NCBI GenBank assembly: GCA_964344765.1
Contig: CAYFOM010000010.1
Location: forward strand, 52,044-116,043
Length of the DNA: 64,000 nt
Source: JACNIZ01 sp964344765
GTDB lineage: Bacteria; Planctomycetota; UBA1135
Reading direction: 5' to 3'
Shown: piece after piece, positions 28,636 through 37,377 of the stretch
How positions within the stretch are numbered: the first letter of the stretch is position 1
How the letters are laid out: each line of letters opens with the position of its first letter
Position numbers and translations under genes: made by a program
The notes under the pieces: model-generated
Database searches by the model: none
What the model saw: only the letters and a program-made list of their open reading frames with translations
Told to the model about the DNA's origin: nothing

Positions 28636-29027
28636 GACTGAATTTCCTTTCGATAGGTGTGCTCGGTTTCCATCAGCATTTGCTGGATTTGCTTGAGGTC
28701 GACCTGGTGGTGCCAAGCAAGTTCGACGACGCGCCGCAGCGCTTGGCGGATTTCCTCCGAGGCGTCGTCTTGGCTGAGCTGCGGCGGTGCGCAAGCGAAA
28801 GTGCCGCGGCCGCGTTCCATCCGCAAAAAGCCCGACGCTTCCAACTCGTCATATGCCCGCTTAACCGTAAGTGGCGCGATGACAAGCTCTTGCGCAAGCT
28901 CCCGCTGAGAAGGGAGTCGCTCCCCCGGCGTGATTCGACCGGTGATGACCGCCGCTTCCACCTGCTTGACCAGCTGGCGGTAGATCGGAATGTCGTCTCC
29001 GGCTTGGATGTGGATGTGCAAGGGCAT
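28632..29027 (-). CDS. GntR-family (YtrA subfamily) transcriptional regulator
   Basis: The 131-residue protein has the GntR winged-helix at the N-terminus: PIYRQLVKQVEAAVITGRI, then PGERLPSQRELAQEL, and VKRAYDELEASGFLRMERGRG. The short C-terminal part (about 50 residues, two helices) is the YtrA-type effector/dimer domain rather than a large ligand domain. It is the first gene of the ABC operon and is preceded by the palindrome at 29036-29059, its likely operator, so it probably represses its own operon. Confidence 0.9.
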   Translation of the reverse strand: MPLHIHIQAGDDIPIYRQLVKQVEAAVITGRITPGERLPSQRELAQELVIAPLTVKRAYDELEASGFLRMERGRGTFACAPPQLSQDDASEEIRQALRRVVELAWHHQVDLKQIQQMLMETEHTYRKEIQS

Positions 29028-29035
29028 AAAGCCTT

Positions 29036-29059
29036 AGTGTTCTACTTGACTATAACACT
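29036..29059 (-). promoter_or_regulatory. Putative YtrA-type operator palindrome
   Basis: AGTGTTnTA and TAnAACACT form a dyad with 9-nt half-sites centred about 20 bp upstream of the GntR gene start. A TATAGT -10-like hexamer (minus strand) lies inside it, so binding would block transcription. Confidence 0.65.
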
Positions 29060-29140
29060 ATAACGGCAAAACCAGGATCCCGCTAGCGGCATTTCCGCCA
29101 GAACTTGCATTTGCCCCCTCCCGTTGCATATACATCACCC

Positions 29141-29644
29141 ATGGAAGTAGTCGGCACAACCACCCCAACAGACTCTCCCGCAACCACTTCGGCACCGGAT
29201 GCCAACGCCCACGCAACCGCCGCCGCCAACAAAATCAGCAACGATTGCCTGGGTTTTCGGCTGCGCTTATTGGATCGCGTCGCCACCCGCATCTTCAATC
29301 AGGAGTTGCAACCACTGGGTATTCGCCACACCCAACTGACCTTGCTAGTCGCGCTGCAAAAGCTCGGCAGCTCGATGCCGGTCCGTCTCGGCAAGTGGCT
29401 ATCGATCGAGAAGTCCACCCTATCGCGCAATCTCAAACTGCTGAAGGACTGTGGCTTCGTCACCCAAGCGGACCCGCAAAACCCCAAATCCACCGCGCTG
29501 CAAATCACCGATGCCGGCGCCAGCGTTTTGGCGGTAGCTCTACCCCTATGGGAACAAGCGCAGCAAAAGGTCGCGGAACTCTTTGGCGAAGACTCCGAGA
29601 TTCAAATCCGCAAAATCGTGCGGCATTATTGGCAGCAGCCTTAG
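29141..29644 (+). CDS. MarR-family transcriptional regulator
   Basis: The 167-residue protein has a Thr/Ala-rich N-terminal extension of about 35 residues and then a MarR winged helix: LRLLDRVATRIFNQELQPLG, HTQLTLLVALQKLG, LGKWLSIEKSTLSRNLKLL and GFVTQADPQNPKSTALQITDAG. It is divergent from the GntR-ABC operon, with about 115 bp between them, and may help control that operon or itself. The ligand is unknown. ATG at 29141 follows CATCACCC without a clear Shine-Dalgarno site. Confidence 0.85.
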   Translation: MEVVGTTTPTDSPATTSAPDANAHATAAANKISNDCLGFRLRLLDRVATRIFNQELQPLGIRHTQLTLLVALQKLGSSMPVRLGKWLSIEKSTLSRNLKLLKDCGFVTQADPQNPKSTALQITDAGASVLAVALPLWEQAQQKVAELFGEDSEIQIRKIVRHYWQQP

Positions 29645-29645
29645 T

Positions 29646-30173
29646 TCAGCGGTAGCGCACTTGAATCGCATCCGCCGCCGCAGGCTGACCGAGGAGCACC
29701 AGCAGCTCAAGCAACATCGTCGGCGCGGTAAAGTTTGCCGGTTCAAGATCATGCGAGACCTGGATCACCGTCTGCCGAGCGTCGGCGTCGTAAAAGGCCA
29801 GTAATTTGCCGGTGTAACTTTCGGTTCCCTCGCGCTCAAACAAGATGGCCAAGGTGCCGCGCATGGTGACAGCCTGAGTGATGCAAAACCCGTTCGCCGG
29901 TATCCACCGCTCTGCGGCTTCGCGAATTTTCACCGCGCCGACCGGAACGTTTACCTGTCGAATGATCGTCACCGTCGGCCTTGCCGGAGTGTCGTCCAGA
30001 GACGCATAGCCAATCAATAATTCGCTGTTGTCCACGGCAACGATTTCCGGTGTTTGCTCAGCATAGTTTGCACCTATTTCGCCACCGGCTTCGGCGCCGT
30101 CCACCTGCTCTTGGCAGGCCGCGACAGCACAGCAAAGCAGGAGCCACGCGTGCATGGATAGTGATTTAAACAT
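29646..30173 (-). CDS. Lipoprotein of unknown function
   Basis: The 175-residue protein begins with a lipoprotein signal (MFKSLSMHAWLLLCCAVAACQEQ; lipobox AVAACQ). The mature part looks like a compact alpha/beta domain (VTIIRQVNVPVGAVKIREAA, TMRGTLAILFEREGTESYTG). No family was recognised. It is convergent with the MarR gene, with stops separated by a single base, and lies upstream of the next lipoprotein gene on the same strand by about 90 bp. Confidence 0.65.
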   Translation of the reverse strand: MFKSLSMHAWLLLCCAVAACQEQVDGAEAGGEIGANYAEQTPEIVAVDNSELLIGYASLDDTPARPTVTIIRQVNVPVGAVKIREAAERWIPANGFCITQAVTMRGTLAILFEREGTESYTGKLLAFYDADARQTVIQVSHDLEPANFTAPTMLLELLVLLGQPAAADAIQVRYR

Positions 30174-30265
30174 TGTTTTCAGAAAGGATGAAAGGTCGGG
30201 TGCCGACGCCGCCGGTTGGGTGGGACCGGCGGCGGATAAGGGGATGGCATTCCCAGGTTTTAATC

Positions 30266-30781
30266 TTAGCGCTCGTAACCGGATCGGGTTGGCACCACTC
30301 CTAGTTCTTTGACAATTGCGTCGAGTAGTTCACGGCAAACAACTCGGTTGGAATCCTCATTCCACACCTTTATCGAACACGCCTTCTCAAAACTAATCTC
30401 TTTCACCTTCACCTTGATTTGGAAATCGGTGTTATCCCTGGATGTTGCCCAATAGCGGGCCCAGTCAGCGCTCTTGTCATACCAATCCTCGGCATATCCC
30501 TCTTGGGATAAAACCTTTTCGATCACCGGGCCCAGTTTGTGCAAAGGAACTTCAACCTCGATCCAGGGCCAGCCATATCGCACTCCTGCTGCGGATTCTT
30601 CCGAGTGATCAACCCCACCAGGCTGGTCCCCGTTTTCGCTGCCACTCATGGCTTCCTCAGCCGCACCTACCGCCTCTTGAACTTCCCAACCAGCGCCTGC
30701 CTCGCGCGCAATGTCTTCCATCGACGAACACGCGGCGGCCAGAAAGGCAAAAATACAAATCAACATTTTCGATCCCATCAT
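30266..30781 (-). CDS. Lipoprotein of unknown function
   Basis: The 171-residue protein has a lipoprotein signal (MLICIFAFLAAACSSMED; lipobox AAACS), an acidic linker, and a C-terminal domain with WPWIEVEVPLHKLGPVIEKV, DFQIKVKVKEISFEKACSI and NRVVCRELLDAIVKELG that may be a small alpha/beta fold with one disulfide. No family was recognised. It precedes the other lipoprotein gene on the same strand. Confidence 0.65.
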   Translation of the reverse strand: MMGSKMLICIFAFLAAACSSMEDIAREAGAGWEVQEAVGAAEEAMSGSENGDQPGGVDHSEESAAGVRYGWPWIEVEVPLHKLGPVIEKVLSQEGYAEDWYDKSADWARYWATSRDNTDFQIKVKVKEISFEKACSIKVWNEDSNRVVCRELLDAIVKELGVVPTRSGYER

Positions 30782-30953
30782 CGGACTCCTTATTTAGAGG
30801 GCGCCCCTTGCGAGGCGGAAGCGCGATGGCGGTCAGAAAGCTTTTGCCTTCCCAACTCAATAGAGGTCGTTGGCTGTTTTCTACCAAAAATCCCGAAGAA
30901 CGGCTCTGCCGGTCAACTGGACAAAAATCATATGGGAATTTAGATTCAATCTC

Positions 30954-31148
30954 ATGGAAGACCACAAGGACAACCCGGCCGAGGAGCAAACCGAGTACTT
31001 CACTTATTGCTTGGCGATCGGCACTGCGCTTGGCGCTTCCATTGGATCGGCCACCGACAACCTTGCTTTATGCATGGCGATTTTCGTCAGCATTGGCGTG
31101 GCCGTTGGACAGTCGTTGGACAGCCGCCGCGAAACCGAAGAGGAATAG
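30954..31148 (+). CDS. Small membrane protein with glycine-zipper-like segment
   Basis: From ATG 30954 the frame encodes 64 residues with two close hydrophobic stretches (FTYCLAIGTALGASIGSA and LALCMAIFVSIGVAVGQSL) and charged ends. The GxxxG spacing suggests helix packing in the membrane. Similar short proteins occur widely without a defined function. The gene is isolated between the convergent DUF389 gene and the divergent lipoprotein gene. Confidence 0.55.
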   Translation: MEDHKDNPAEEQTEYFTYCLAIGTALGASIGSATDNLALCMAIFVSIGVAVGQSLDSRRETEEE

Positions 31149-31186
31149 TTCCCACGGGTCGGCCTTGCTTGGAATCCGATCGAATC

Positions 31187-32161
31187 TCAACCGCCGTTCG
31201 ACCACGCGATCCACAGAGCCGCGGCTAGTGATGTACCCCAAAACGCCAGCGCGGCGTGACTGCGGCGAACCGAGCGCCGATGTTCCCACCAAGTACGTGG
31301 GCGAACTTTCTGAATAATGAAAACGGTGACCGCCGAGAGGTTGATGCAAACAATGTTTGCCCAGCACAACAAACCGGCTGTTCCTGCTTCGGCGTAGTGA
31401 CCGGTGATCAACAACAGGCCGCAGGTGGATAACGGCGGCAGAAGTGCAACGGCAACCATAACGCCCACCAGTTGAGCAGACACGCCAGCGGTAAACGCCA
31501 TTGCGCCGGCAGCACCCGATGCTAAACCTAGAAGCAGATCGCTGGGCAAGAGTTCGGTGCGTGCTGCGATTTCGGATTGCGTTGGATCGATGATTAAGAA
31601 TAATCCAAGCAACATCGACAACCCGAAGGCTAGAGCGACGCCATCAAGGTTTGCTTGCATCGAGCGCTTGATCAACTTTTCATCGCCCAAAGTCGTGGCC
31701 AACGCAAGTGCCATGTTTGGTCCAAGCAAGGGTGCAATCACCATCGCGCCGATGACCACTGCACCGCTGTTTCGTGCTAATCCAATGCACGCAACGATGG
31801 TTGAAAGTGCCACCGTGATCATGAACACCTTCGACGGTTGCGATGAGTCTGCCAACGCAGTACGCAACTCCTCGCGCGCAACTCGCCGCGCTTTAACCTC
31901 GGCGTCGGGATCTTCTTTGGCAACCGGCAATGCTGCAGCAACTGGAAGGATGACCGCGTGAAAGCCATCCAATCCGGAACATTGCGATTGAATTTGGTCG
32001 AGCGTTTCTTCGACCTTATCCGACGGTAGCAAGATGCGGTGGAAGGTGGATTGATCTTCCGGGTTCACCCCGGTCCAAACCAACCGCCCCTTCGCAAACA
32101 CCTCCTGCAAGCGCTCGGCATGGCCGGCGGGCAAAGCGATTTCCAGAAAGCGGTCGGCCAT
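31187..32161 (-). CDS. DUF389 family membrane protein
   Basis: The 324-residue protein has a soluble N-terminal region of about 110 residues, then about six membrane segments with the family pattern VALSTIVACIGLARNSGAVVIGAMVIAPLL, here read at residues about 118-147, and GVMVAVALLPPLSTCGLLL. DUF389 (TIGR00341-like) proteins are widespread inner-membrane proteins of unknown function. It lies 11 nt downstream of the M28 peptidase gene on the same strand, so co-transcription is likely. Confidence 0.9.
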   Translation of the reverse strand: MADRFLEIALPAGHAERLQEVFAKGRLVWTGVNPEDQSTFHRILLPSDKVEETLDQIQSQCSGLDGFHAVILPVAAALPVAKEDPDAEVKARRVAREELRTALADSSQPSKVFMITVALSTIVACIGLARNSGAVVIGAMVIAPLLGPNMALALATTLGDEKLIKRSMQANLDGVALAFGLSMLLGLFLIIDPTQSEIAARTELLPSDLLLGLASGAAGAMAFTAGVSAQLVGVMVAVALLPPLSTCGLLLITGHYAEAGTAGLLCWANIVCINLSAVTVFIIQKVRPRTWWEHRRSVRRSHAALAFWGTSLAAALWIAWSNGG

Positions 32162-32172
32162 CGAATATTGAA

Positions 32173-33687
32173 TTAATTCTTGTCGGCGGAGTCTTCGGCA
32201 CTCGCCATTCCTTCTTCATCCATGCTGGCGAAAATGGAAACCCAATAAGCCATCACGACCGCACCGAGTTCTATTTCACGCGGGTTGACGAACTCCAAAG
32301 TATCGTTGGCGCTGTGGTGCACGTCGAAATATCGTTCATCATTTACGCGCAAGCTCGACATGATGCAACCACTCGGACGCAGCGGGCCGATGTCGGCGCC
32401 GCCACCTCCGCGGAACAAACGCTCGGCACCGACTTGGCCCAGCGGCTTGCCCAAACTTTGCAAGCGATCCACTACATCGGCAGGGCGACTCAATCCAATG
32501 CCGCGCGGACCGAATGCACCACTGTCGGTTTCCATCGCCAGGAAATGCTTCTCTTTTTCGGCGTGCGCTTCTGCATAACCATTGCCGCCAGCCAAACCAT
32601 TTTCTTCATTGGCAAAAAGCACAATGCGAATGGTGCGGCGCGGCTGAATTCCGCTAGCCATGATTAAGCGCGCGCATTCAATCGACTGCGTGCAACCGGC
32701 GCCGTCGTCGTGCGCGCCAACTCCGGCGCCCCATGCATCAAGGTGACCGCCGACGACGATGATCTCTTCTTTCAAATCGCTGCCAAGGATTTCGCCGATC
32801 ACATTCCACTGCTCAACATCCGGCAGCGTTTCACATTCCAGTTCCAACTCGGCATGCACCGGCCCTTTCTTCAATTCAGCCACCAAACGATCCGACGAAA
32901 TCGTGCCGATCGCTGCCGCCGGAATCTTCGGCACACCATCTTCATATCCCATTGCGCCGGTGTGCGGCAAATCATCATTGGCAGTACTCATGCTGCGCAC
33001 GATGACGCCAACCGCGCCGAACTTCGCCGCCTCTCTGGCACCGCGCGTGCGTTGACCAACGGCCTCGCCATAGGCCTGACCGGTGGTGCGCGCGGTCGAG
33101 CGCATCGGCTTACTCAAGAACACAATTTTGCCGCGCAACTTTTCGCCGGCTTCCTGAATCGCTTCCAATCCATAACACTCCACAACCTCGGCGCTCAAGC
33201 CGCCCGGCCCGGTGGCGACGGAGCCACCCAGCGCAGTGACCGGCACGTTAGCTTCACTGCCGTCGGCGAAACGCAGGCTTAAGGTCTCGACCTCGCCGCG
33301 CACCCATCGCGGCACCATTACCGCTTCACGTCGCACGTTTTGCAAACCGATGCGCATCATCGCATCGACGCCCCAGTCAGTGGCTTTTTCAAAACCCGGC
33401 GAGCCGGCCAAGCGCTTCGGCGCGATGGTGCACAGCTCCACCAACATTTCCCAGGCTTGGCGATCTTCCAGGCCTAGGTCGATCATGCGCGTAGCGCGTT
33501 CGCGCAGAGTCTCGGCATCGGGGATTGAGAACAATCCATGAGCGTCGGTCACGCCGGCAGGGGCAACACTGTTGGTTTCGGCTGCTTCGACGTCGATGGA
33601 CTGGGTTTCCGAATCGGCCGGCTTGGAGCAGCCGACTCCTACAACGAGGGCAAGGCAGGGGAAGAGAAGGTGGAGGGACGGGCGCAC
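32173..33687 (-). CDS. M28-family zinc peptidase, lipoprotein
   Basis: The 504-residue protein has a lipoprotein signal with Cys20 (VVGVGCSKP). A PA-type insert is present (around EKLRGKIVFLSKPMRS and TRGAREAAKFGAVGVIVRS), followed by the M28 catalytic core: VVGGHLDAWGAGVGAHDDGAG supplies a His and the bridging Asp, FANEENGLAG the catalytic Glu and Glu ligand, METDSGA an Asp ligand, and FDVHHSANDT the last His. This matches carboxypeptidase Q-like metallopeptidases that cleave dipeptides or N-terminal residues. It is probably anchored to a periplasmic membrane face. Confidence 0.9.
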   Translation of the reverse strand: MRPSLHLLFPCLALVVGVGCSKPADSETQSIDVEAAETNSVAPAGVTDAHGLFSIPDAETLRERATRMIDLGLEDRQAWEMLVELCTIAPKRLAGSPGFEKATDWGVDAMMRIGLQNVRREAVMVPRWVRGEVETLSLRFADGSEANVPVTALGGSVATGPGGLSAEVVECYGLEAIQEAGEKLRGKIVFLSKPMRSTARTTGQAYGEAVGQRTRGAREAAKFGAVGVIVRSMSTANDDLPHTGAMGYEDGVPKIPAAAIGTISSDRLVAELKKGPVHAELELECETLPDVEQWNVIGEILGSDLKEEIIVVGGHLDAWGAGVGAHDDGAGCTQSIECARLIMASGIQPRRTIRIVLFANEENGLAGGNGYAEAHAEKEKHFLAMETDSGAFGPRGIGLSRPADVVDRLQSLGKPLGQVGAERLFRGGGGADIGPLRPSGCIMSSLRVNDERYFDVHHSANDTLEFVNPREIELGAVVMAYWVSIFASMDEEGMASAEDSADKN

Positions 33688-33741
33688 GCTCCGATTCTAG
33701 GCGGCGAGCCCAAATGCGGGACGCCGATTGACCTTCCGCCC

Positions 33742-34125
33742 TTAGCTATGACGCAGGCTTTTGGCTTCGAGCTGGCGCATTTCGGCTTCTTCATAGCGCT
33801 TTTTCATCACCGGCACCAGCGGCAAGCAAACACCGGAGGAGACCACGCCAAGCAAACCAAACGGCGCCCATACAAACGAAGGCTGCCCCATCGCCAGCGC
33901 GGTAATCGAAAACAGCAAACTGATCACGCCGAGCACGCCGATGGTCAAAAACGAACCAATGACGAAGCCACGTGCCTTGCCCTTCGGCGCCAGCGCGCCT
34001 CCAACCGCACCCAACAGGCCGCCGATGGTCCCCACCCCGGCGCCGCCGAACGAGCCGATGTAAATCGCGGTTTCCTCGCTGAACCAAGCCGAGGATTCTT
34101 GAAGCAAAGTGGTGAAATCAAGCAT
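33742..34125 (-). CDS. Membrane protein paired with DUF2089 regulator
   Basis: The 127-residue protein has three hydrophobic segments, the first rich in glycine (IYIGSFGGAGVGTIGGLLGAV), and a charged C-terminal helix (MKKRYEEAEMRQLEAKS). Its start overlaps the end of the DUF2089 gene by 8 nt, so they are an operon. The same pairing of a small multi-pass membrane protein with a DUF2089 protein would suggest regulation of the membrane protein, but function is unknown. Confidence 0.7.
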   Translation of the reverse strand: MLDFTTLLQESSAWFSEETAIYIGSFGGAGVGTIGGLLGAVGGALAPKGKARGFVIGSFLTIGVLGVISLLFSITALAMGQPSFVWAPFGLLGVVSSGVCLPLVPVMKKRYEEAEMRQLEAKSLRHS

Positions 34126-34453
34126 GGGTAGTGGTGTCGGTTTGAGTATCGGAACCAGCCTCGAGGATCTCGCGGTGCAAACGCAGCAACTCGTGACCGG
34201 CTGACGGCAGCAGTTGCCCCGTCTCGACCAGGTCCGCCAGCTTGTGCGCCATCGGATCGGGCGGCCGATCTTCTTGCAACTGCTTCACCCGCTGAATCAA
34301 GCGATCCAAGCGGCTGCGGATGGTCGGGTACGAGACCCCGTAATGCGAAGCCATCTGTTTCAGCGACCCGGATGCCAGCACCAGCTCCAGCAGTAAATCC
34401 AACTCGGAATCACTGAGTTGCGCAAAAATCCGCTTGGCTGGGTGCTCGCTCAT
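34118..34453 (-). CDS. DUF2089 family putative DNA-binding protein
   Basis: The 111-residue protein has the DUF2089 core: FAQLSDSELDLLLELVLASG, LKQMASHYGVSYPTIRSRLD, RLIQRV. The middle segment is a helix-turn-helix like those in sigma region 4, so a transcription regulator is likely. Many family members have an N-terminal zinc ribbon that is missing here. It overlaps the membrane protein gene downstream by 8 nt. Confidence 0.8.
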   Translation of the reverse strand: MSEHPAKRIFAQLSDSELDLLLELVLASGSLKQMASHYGVSYPTIRSRLDRLIQRVKQLQEDRPPDPMAHKLADLVETGQLLPSAGHELLRLHREILEAGSDTQTDTTTHA

Positions 34454-34508
34454 GGTCGCTACCCTAAGCCTAACGCCTAAACAATATTAAGGTTGGACTT
34501 AATTTTGC

Positions 34509-34784
34509 TCAAATCCCCATTTGGGCCTTCATGCTCGGCTCGCTGAGGTAAAACGTTACTGAATCCCAATTTATAACGAAAGTCTTAAGCATTTCCTCCC
34601 CACCAGGGTTGTCAGGAATCTGCAAAACCACAGTGCGGCCATCAATTTCGACTACCTCGCCTGCCAAAGTCTGGGACCAGCCAGTCACGCCAACCCGCAC
34701 AAATTCACCGACCTCCGGCGTCCGCAATCCCGCATCGCCGGAGCAAGAAGCCGTCAGCAGAATCAGGGCAATGAAATATTTCAT
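34509..34784 (-). CDS. Small lipoprotein
   Basis: The 91-residue protein begins MKYFIALILLTASCSGD, a lipoprotein signal (lipobox TASC). The mature part of about 75 residues looks like a small beta-barrel of SH3 or Sm character (GEFVRVGVTGWSQTLAGEVV, GRTVVLQIPDN). No family was recognised. It lies 9 nt after the J-domain gene on the same strand. Confidence 0.65.
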   Translation of the reverse strand: MKYFIALILLTASCSGDAGLRTPEVGEFVRVGVTGWSQTLAGEVVEIDGRTVVLQIPDNPGGEEMLKTFVINWDSVTFYLSEPSMKAQMGI

Positions 34785-34793
34785 ACCCGCAGC

Positions 34794-35807
34794 CTACCGC
34801 GGCCGTCGGCGCTTGCCGCGCACTTCCTTATATGCGGCATTGATCTCCTTCATGCGCTTAGTCGCCGCCTGCACCATGGCTTCACCCAGGTGGGCGTGGC
34901 GATCGGGGTGATTTTCCAGCGCCAGCTCACGATAGCGTTCGCGGATTTCCGCCTGGGTGCTATCGGGCTCCAATCCAAGAACATCCCACGCGGTCGGCTC
35001 TTGGGCAACGCGCGCGCGGGCATCGCGTCCGGCGCCGGACGCGGCTTGCGCGCCATGACCAAAACTGCCGGTTCCGCGCAGCGCTTTGTTCAGCAGGTCG
35101 GTCGAAAAACCGCAGCGCTGGCCAATCCAAATCAACGCAATGCGCTCGGCCTCGGTCACGCCGCCGACGCGCTCCGCCACGCTCAACAACAAGTGGCAAA
35201 CCAAACCATGGTCCACCGGCCGCAACCTCTTGCGCAACACCGATGCCGCCCATTCCACCTCATCGGGCTCCGGCGATTGGGGCGGATCATTCGGCAAATT
35301 CAATGCGGCGAACACATCCGGCTCGGGCATGTACAGCGCGCGCAATCCGCTCATCACCGACACCCATTCCTTCTTCTCCAGGGTGCCGTCGGCGTGACCG
35401 ACCGAACGCAGCAATACGCACAACGAAGTACCGACTTCAATGCGCTGATCCAAGCTCAAACCCGGTCCGCTTTGTCCGGCTTGGAATTCGTCGTAACTGA
35501 TGTTCTCGCGCGCCAACGCATCGCGCAGCCATCGCGTCGGGCTGATCCACTTCAAGCACAAGCCTATCGACAAGTTTTTGAAGAAGGCCAGCAGCGCGAT
35601 GATCGGATGGGCCACCAAATTCCACGGCCGCCAACTCATCCACGCCTGCTGCAGCAACTTGCGCCGCAAGCACGGCAGACAGCCCAAATACACCACCGAG
35701 ATCGGATCCGGGTCCCATTCCCACACCTCGACCGCATCCTGTAGCGGTGCGGCGTGGCAATGATCGCAGCGAACGCCTTTGGAGGTTGGAAAAGCCATCA
35801 GCCGCAT
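34794..35807 (-). CDS. J-domain protein with zinc-ribbon and TerB-like region
   Basis: The 337-residue protein has an N-terminal CDHC...CLPC pair that could bind zinc (residues about 14-50), one hydrophobic segment (HPIIALLAFFKNLSIGLCL), a helical TerB-like acidic region (EVGTSLCVLLRSVGHADGT, LALLLSVAERVGG-like stretches), and a C-terminal J-domain with the HPD motif in LALENHPDRHAHLG. TerB plus J-domain is the architecture of DjlA/TerB-type co-chaperones, which stimulate DnaK. The ATG at 35807 was chosen; 35798 is an alternative. It is divergent from the symporter gene, 59 nt away. Confidence 0.85.
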   Translation of the reverse strand: MRLMAFPTSKGVRCDHCHAAPLQDAVEVWEWDPDPISVVYLGCLPCLRRKLLQQAWMSWRPWNLVAHPIIALLAFFKNLSIGLCLKWISPTRWLRDALARENISYDEFQAGQSGPGLSLDQRIEVGTSLCVLLRSVGHADGTLEKKEWVSVMSGLRALYMPEPDVFAALNLPNDPPQSPEPDEVEWAASVLRKRLRPVDHGLVCHLLLSVAERVGGVTEAERIALIWIGQRCGFSTDLLNKALRGTGSFGHGAQAASGAGRDARARVAQEPTAWDVLGLEPDSTQAEIRERYRELALENHPDRHAHLGEAMVQAATKRMKEINAAYKEVRGKRRRPR

Positions 35808-35866
35808 ATGGTAGTCGACGGAACCGCCGAAGAATGACGTCAATCTGCGGCTGTTAAGCTGGCGCC

Positions 35867-37291
35867 GTGGAGTACACACCCTACGTAGTTCTCGCTTTTT
35901 TGCTCGGCATGACCGCGCTCGGTGCTTGGCATTCGCGCCGCATCAAGTCTGCCGACGATTTCGCGCTGGCCGGACGCGGTCTGTCCGGTTGGGTGTTGTG
36001 CGGCACCTTGGTTGCGACGTGGATCGGCACCGGCTCGATCTTCAGCAACGCCGAATTCACTTACGAAAACGGCTTGGTCGGTTTGTTCCTGCCGATCTCC
36101 GGTGCGGTCGGCATGTTGCTGCTGGCTTGGGTGGCTCCGCGCGTGCGCAAGATGCCGGCGGCGTCGGTGCCGCAGATCTTGGGCATTCAATTCGGCAAGC
36201 CGGCGCAAAAGCTCGGCGCGATTGCGTTGCTCGGCGCTTACATGATCATCGTCTCGTACCAATATCGAGCCGGTGCGGCGGTGGCCGAACGCTTGTTCCC
36301 GGGCATGGACCTGAGCTTCGGCGATCCGCAAAGCGGTCATTCTTGGTGGCCGGTGCTGTTTGCGCTGTTCGTCATTCTTTACACCGCGCTGGCCGGCTTG
36401 GTGTCGGTGGCAATTACCGACGTGGTCAACGGCTTGGTCATGACCATCGGAATCTTGTTTGGCTTGGGCTTACTGTTCGCCGATTGGGATTCGGCAACGC
36501 AGACCTTGCCCGATTCCCACATGCGTATCTTCGGCGACCTGCCGCCGATCGGCTGGGTCAACATTCTGCTGCCTAGCTTCCTACTGATTTTGGGCGACGC
36601 CAATTTGATGCAGCGCTTTTTGGCGGCCAAGTCGCCGGCCACTGCCAAACGCGCGGCGTTGGGTGCGTTCATCGGATTGACCGTTTTGGAATGCGCGATC
36701 ATCGGCTTGGCGCTGATGGGCAAGATGATGCTTCCGGAAGCGCCGGCCAACCCGGCCCACGTGATCATTTACACCGCGTTCCAACTGATGCCTGCGGTCA
36801 TCGGCATGGCGCTGGCATCCGCAGTAGTCGCCGTCATCATTTCGACGGCCGACAGCTTCCTGCTGGCGTGCTCGACCACCGCTGCCACCGATCTGGGTGG
36901 TGGCATGACCACACCACGCAAGCAGCGCATTTTGGTGATCGCGCTCGGTCTGATTGCGTTGGCATTGGCTTTTGCCAGCCAAAAGTTCTTCAGCGTGGCT
37001 TTATACGCCTACACGCTCTACGGCGTAACCATCACGCCAGCCATGATTTGCGCGCTACTGCTGCCTAAGGTGCGACCGCGAGCCGTGGTCGCCGGCATGG
37101 CGTCGGGGCTGGTTTTTGCGCTGGTTTGGAAGGGTTTGATCGACCTGCCGCCGGAAGGTGCGCCGATCCTGCCCGAAGCCCTACTCAACATCGACGCGGT
37201 GCTGCCGGCGTTGGTGGTGAACGTGCTTGCCATCATCGGCGTGCAGATGTTTGCGCCTGGACCGCCAAAAACTGCTGAAAACCCAGCCTAA
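35867..37291 (+). CDS. Sodium:solute symporter family protein
   Basis: The 474-residue protein has about 13 hydrophobic segments and SSS-family features: SADDFALAGRGLSGWVL near the N-terminus, ATWIGTGSIFSNAEF in TM2, RAGAAVAERLFPG, and a late segment with SAVVAVIISTADSFLLA, which in relatives supplies the sodium-site Ser/Thr. It would carry a small organic solute with sodium across the inner membrane; the substrate cannot be read. The start is GTG (35867). The selenoprotein pair begins 86 nt downstream on the same strand. Confidence 0.9.
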   Translation: MEYTPYVVLAFLLGMTALGAWHSRRIKSADDFALAGRGLSGWVLCGTLVATWIGTGSIFSNAEFTYENGLVGLFLPISGAVGMLLLAWVAPRVRKMPAASVPQILGIQFGKPAQKLGAIALLGAYMIIVSYQYRAGAAVAERLFPGMDLSFGDPQSGHSWWPVLFALFVILYTALAGLVSVAITDVVNGLVMTIGILFGLGLLFADWDSATQTLPDSHMRIFGDLPPIGWVNILLPSFLLILGDANLMQRFLAAKSPATAKRAALGAFIGLTVLECAIIGLALMGKMMLPEAPANPAHVIIYTAFQLMPAVIGMALASAVVAVIISTADSFLLACSTTAATDLGGGMTTPRKQRILVIALGLIALALAFASQKFFSVALYAYTLYGVTITPAMICALLLPKVRPRAVVAGMASGLVFALVWKGLIDLPPEGAPILPEALLNIDAVLPALVVNVLAIIGVQMFAPGPPKTAENPA

Positions 37292-37377
37292 AAAGGGAAT
37301 TTCCAAATTAATTGGATAACATCGGCGGCTCGGTTACGGAAGCAATTCGCCCCCCAACCTCTAACCACCACCGAACA

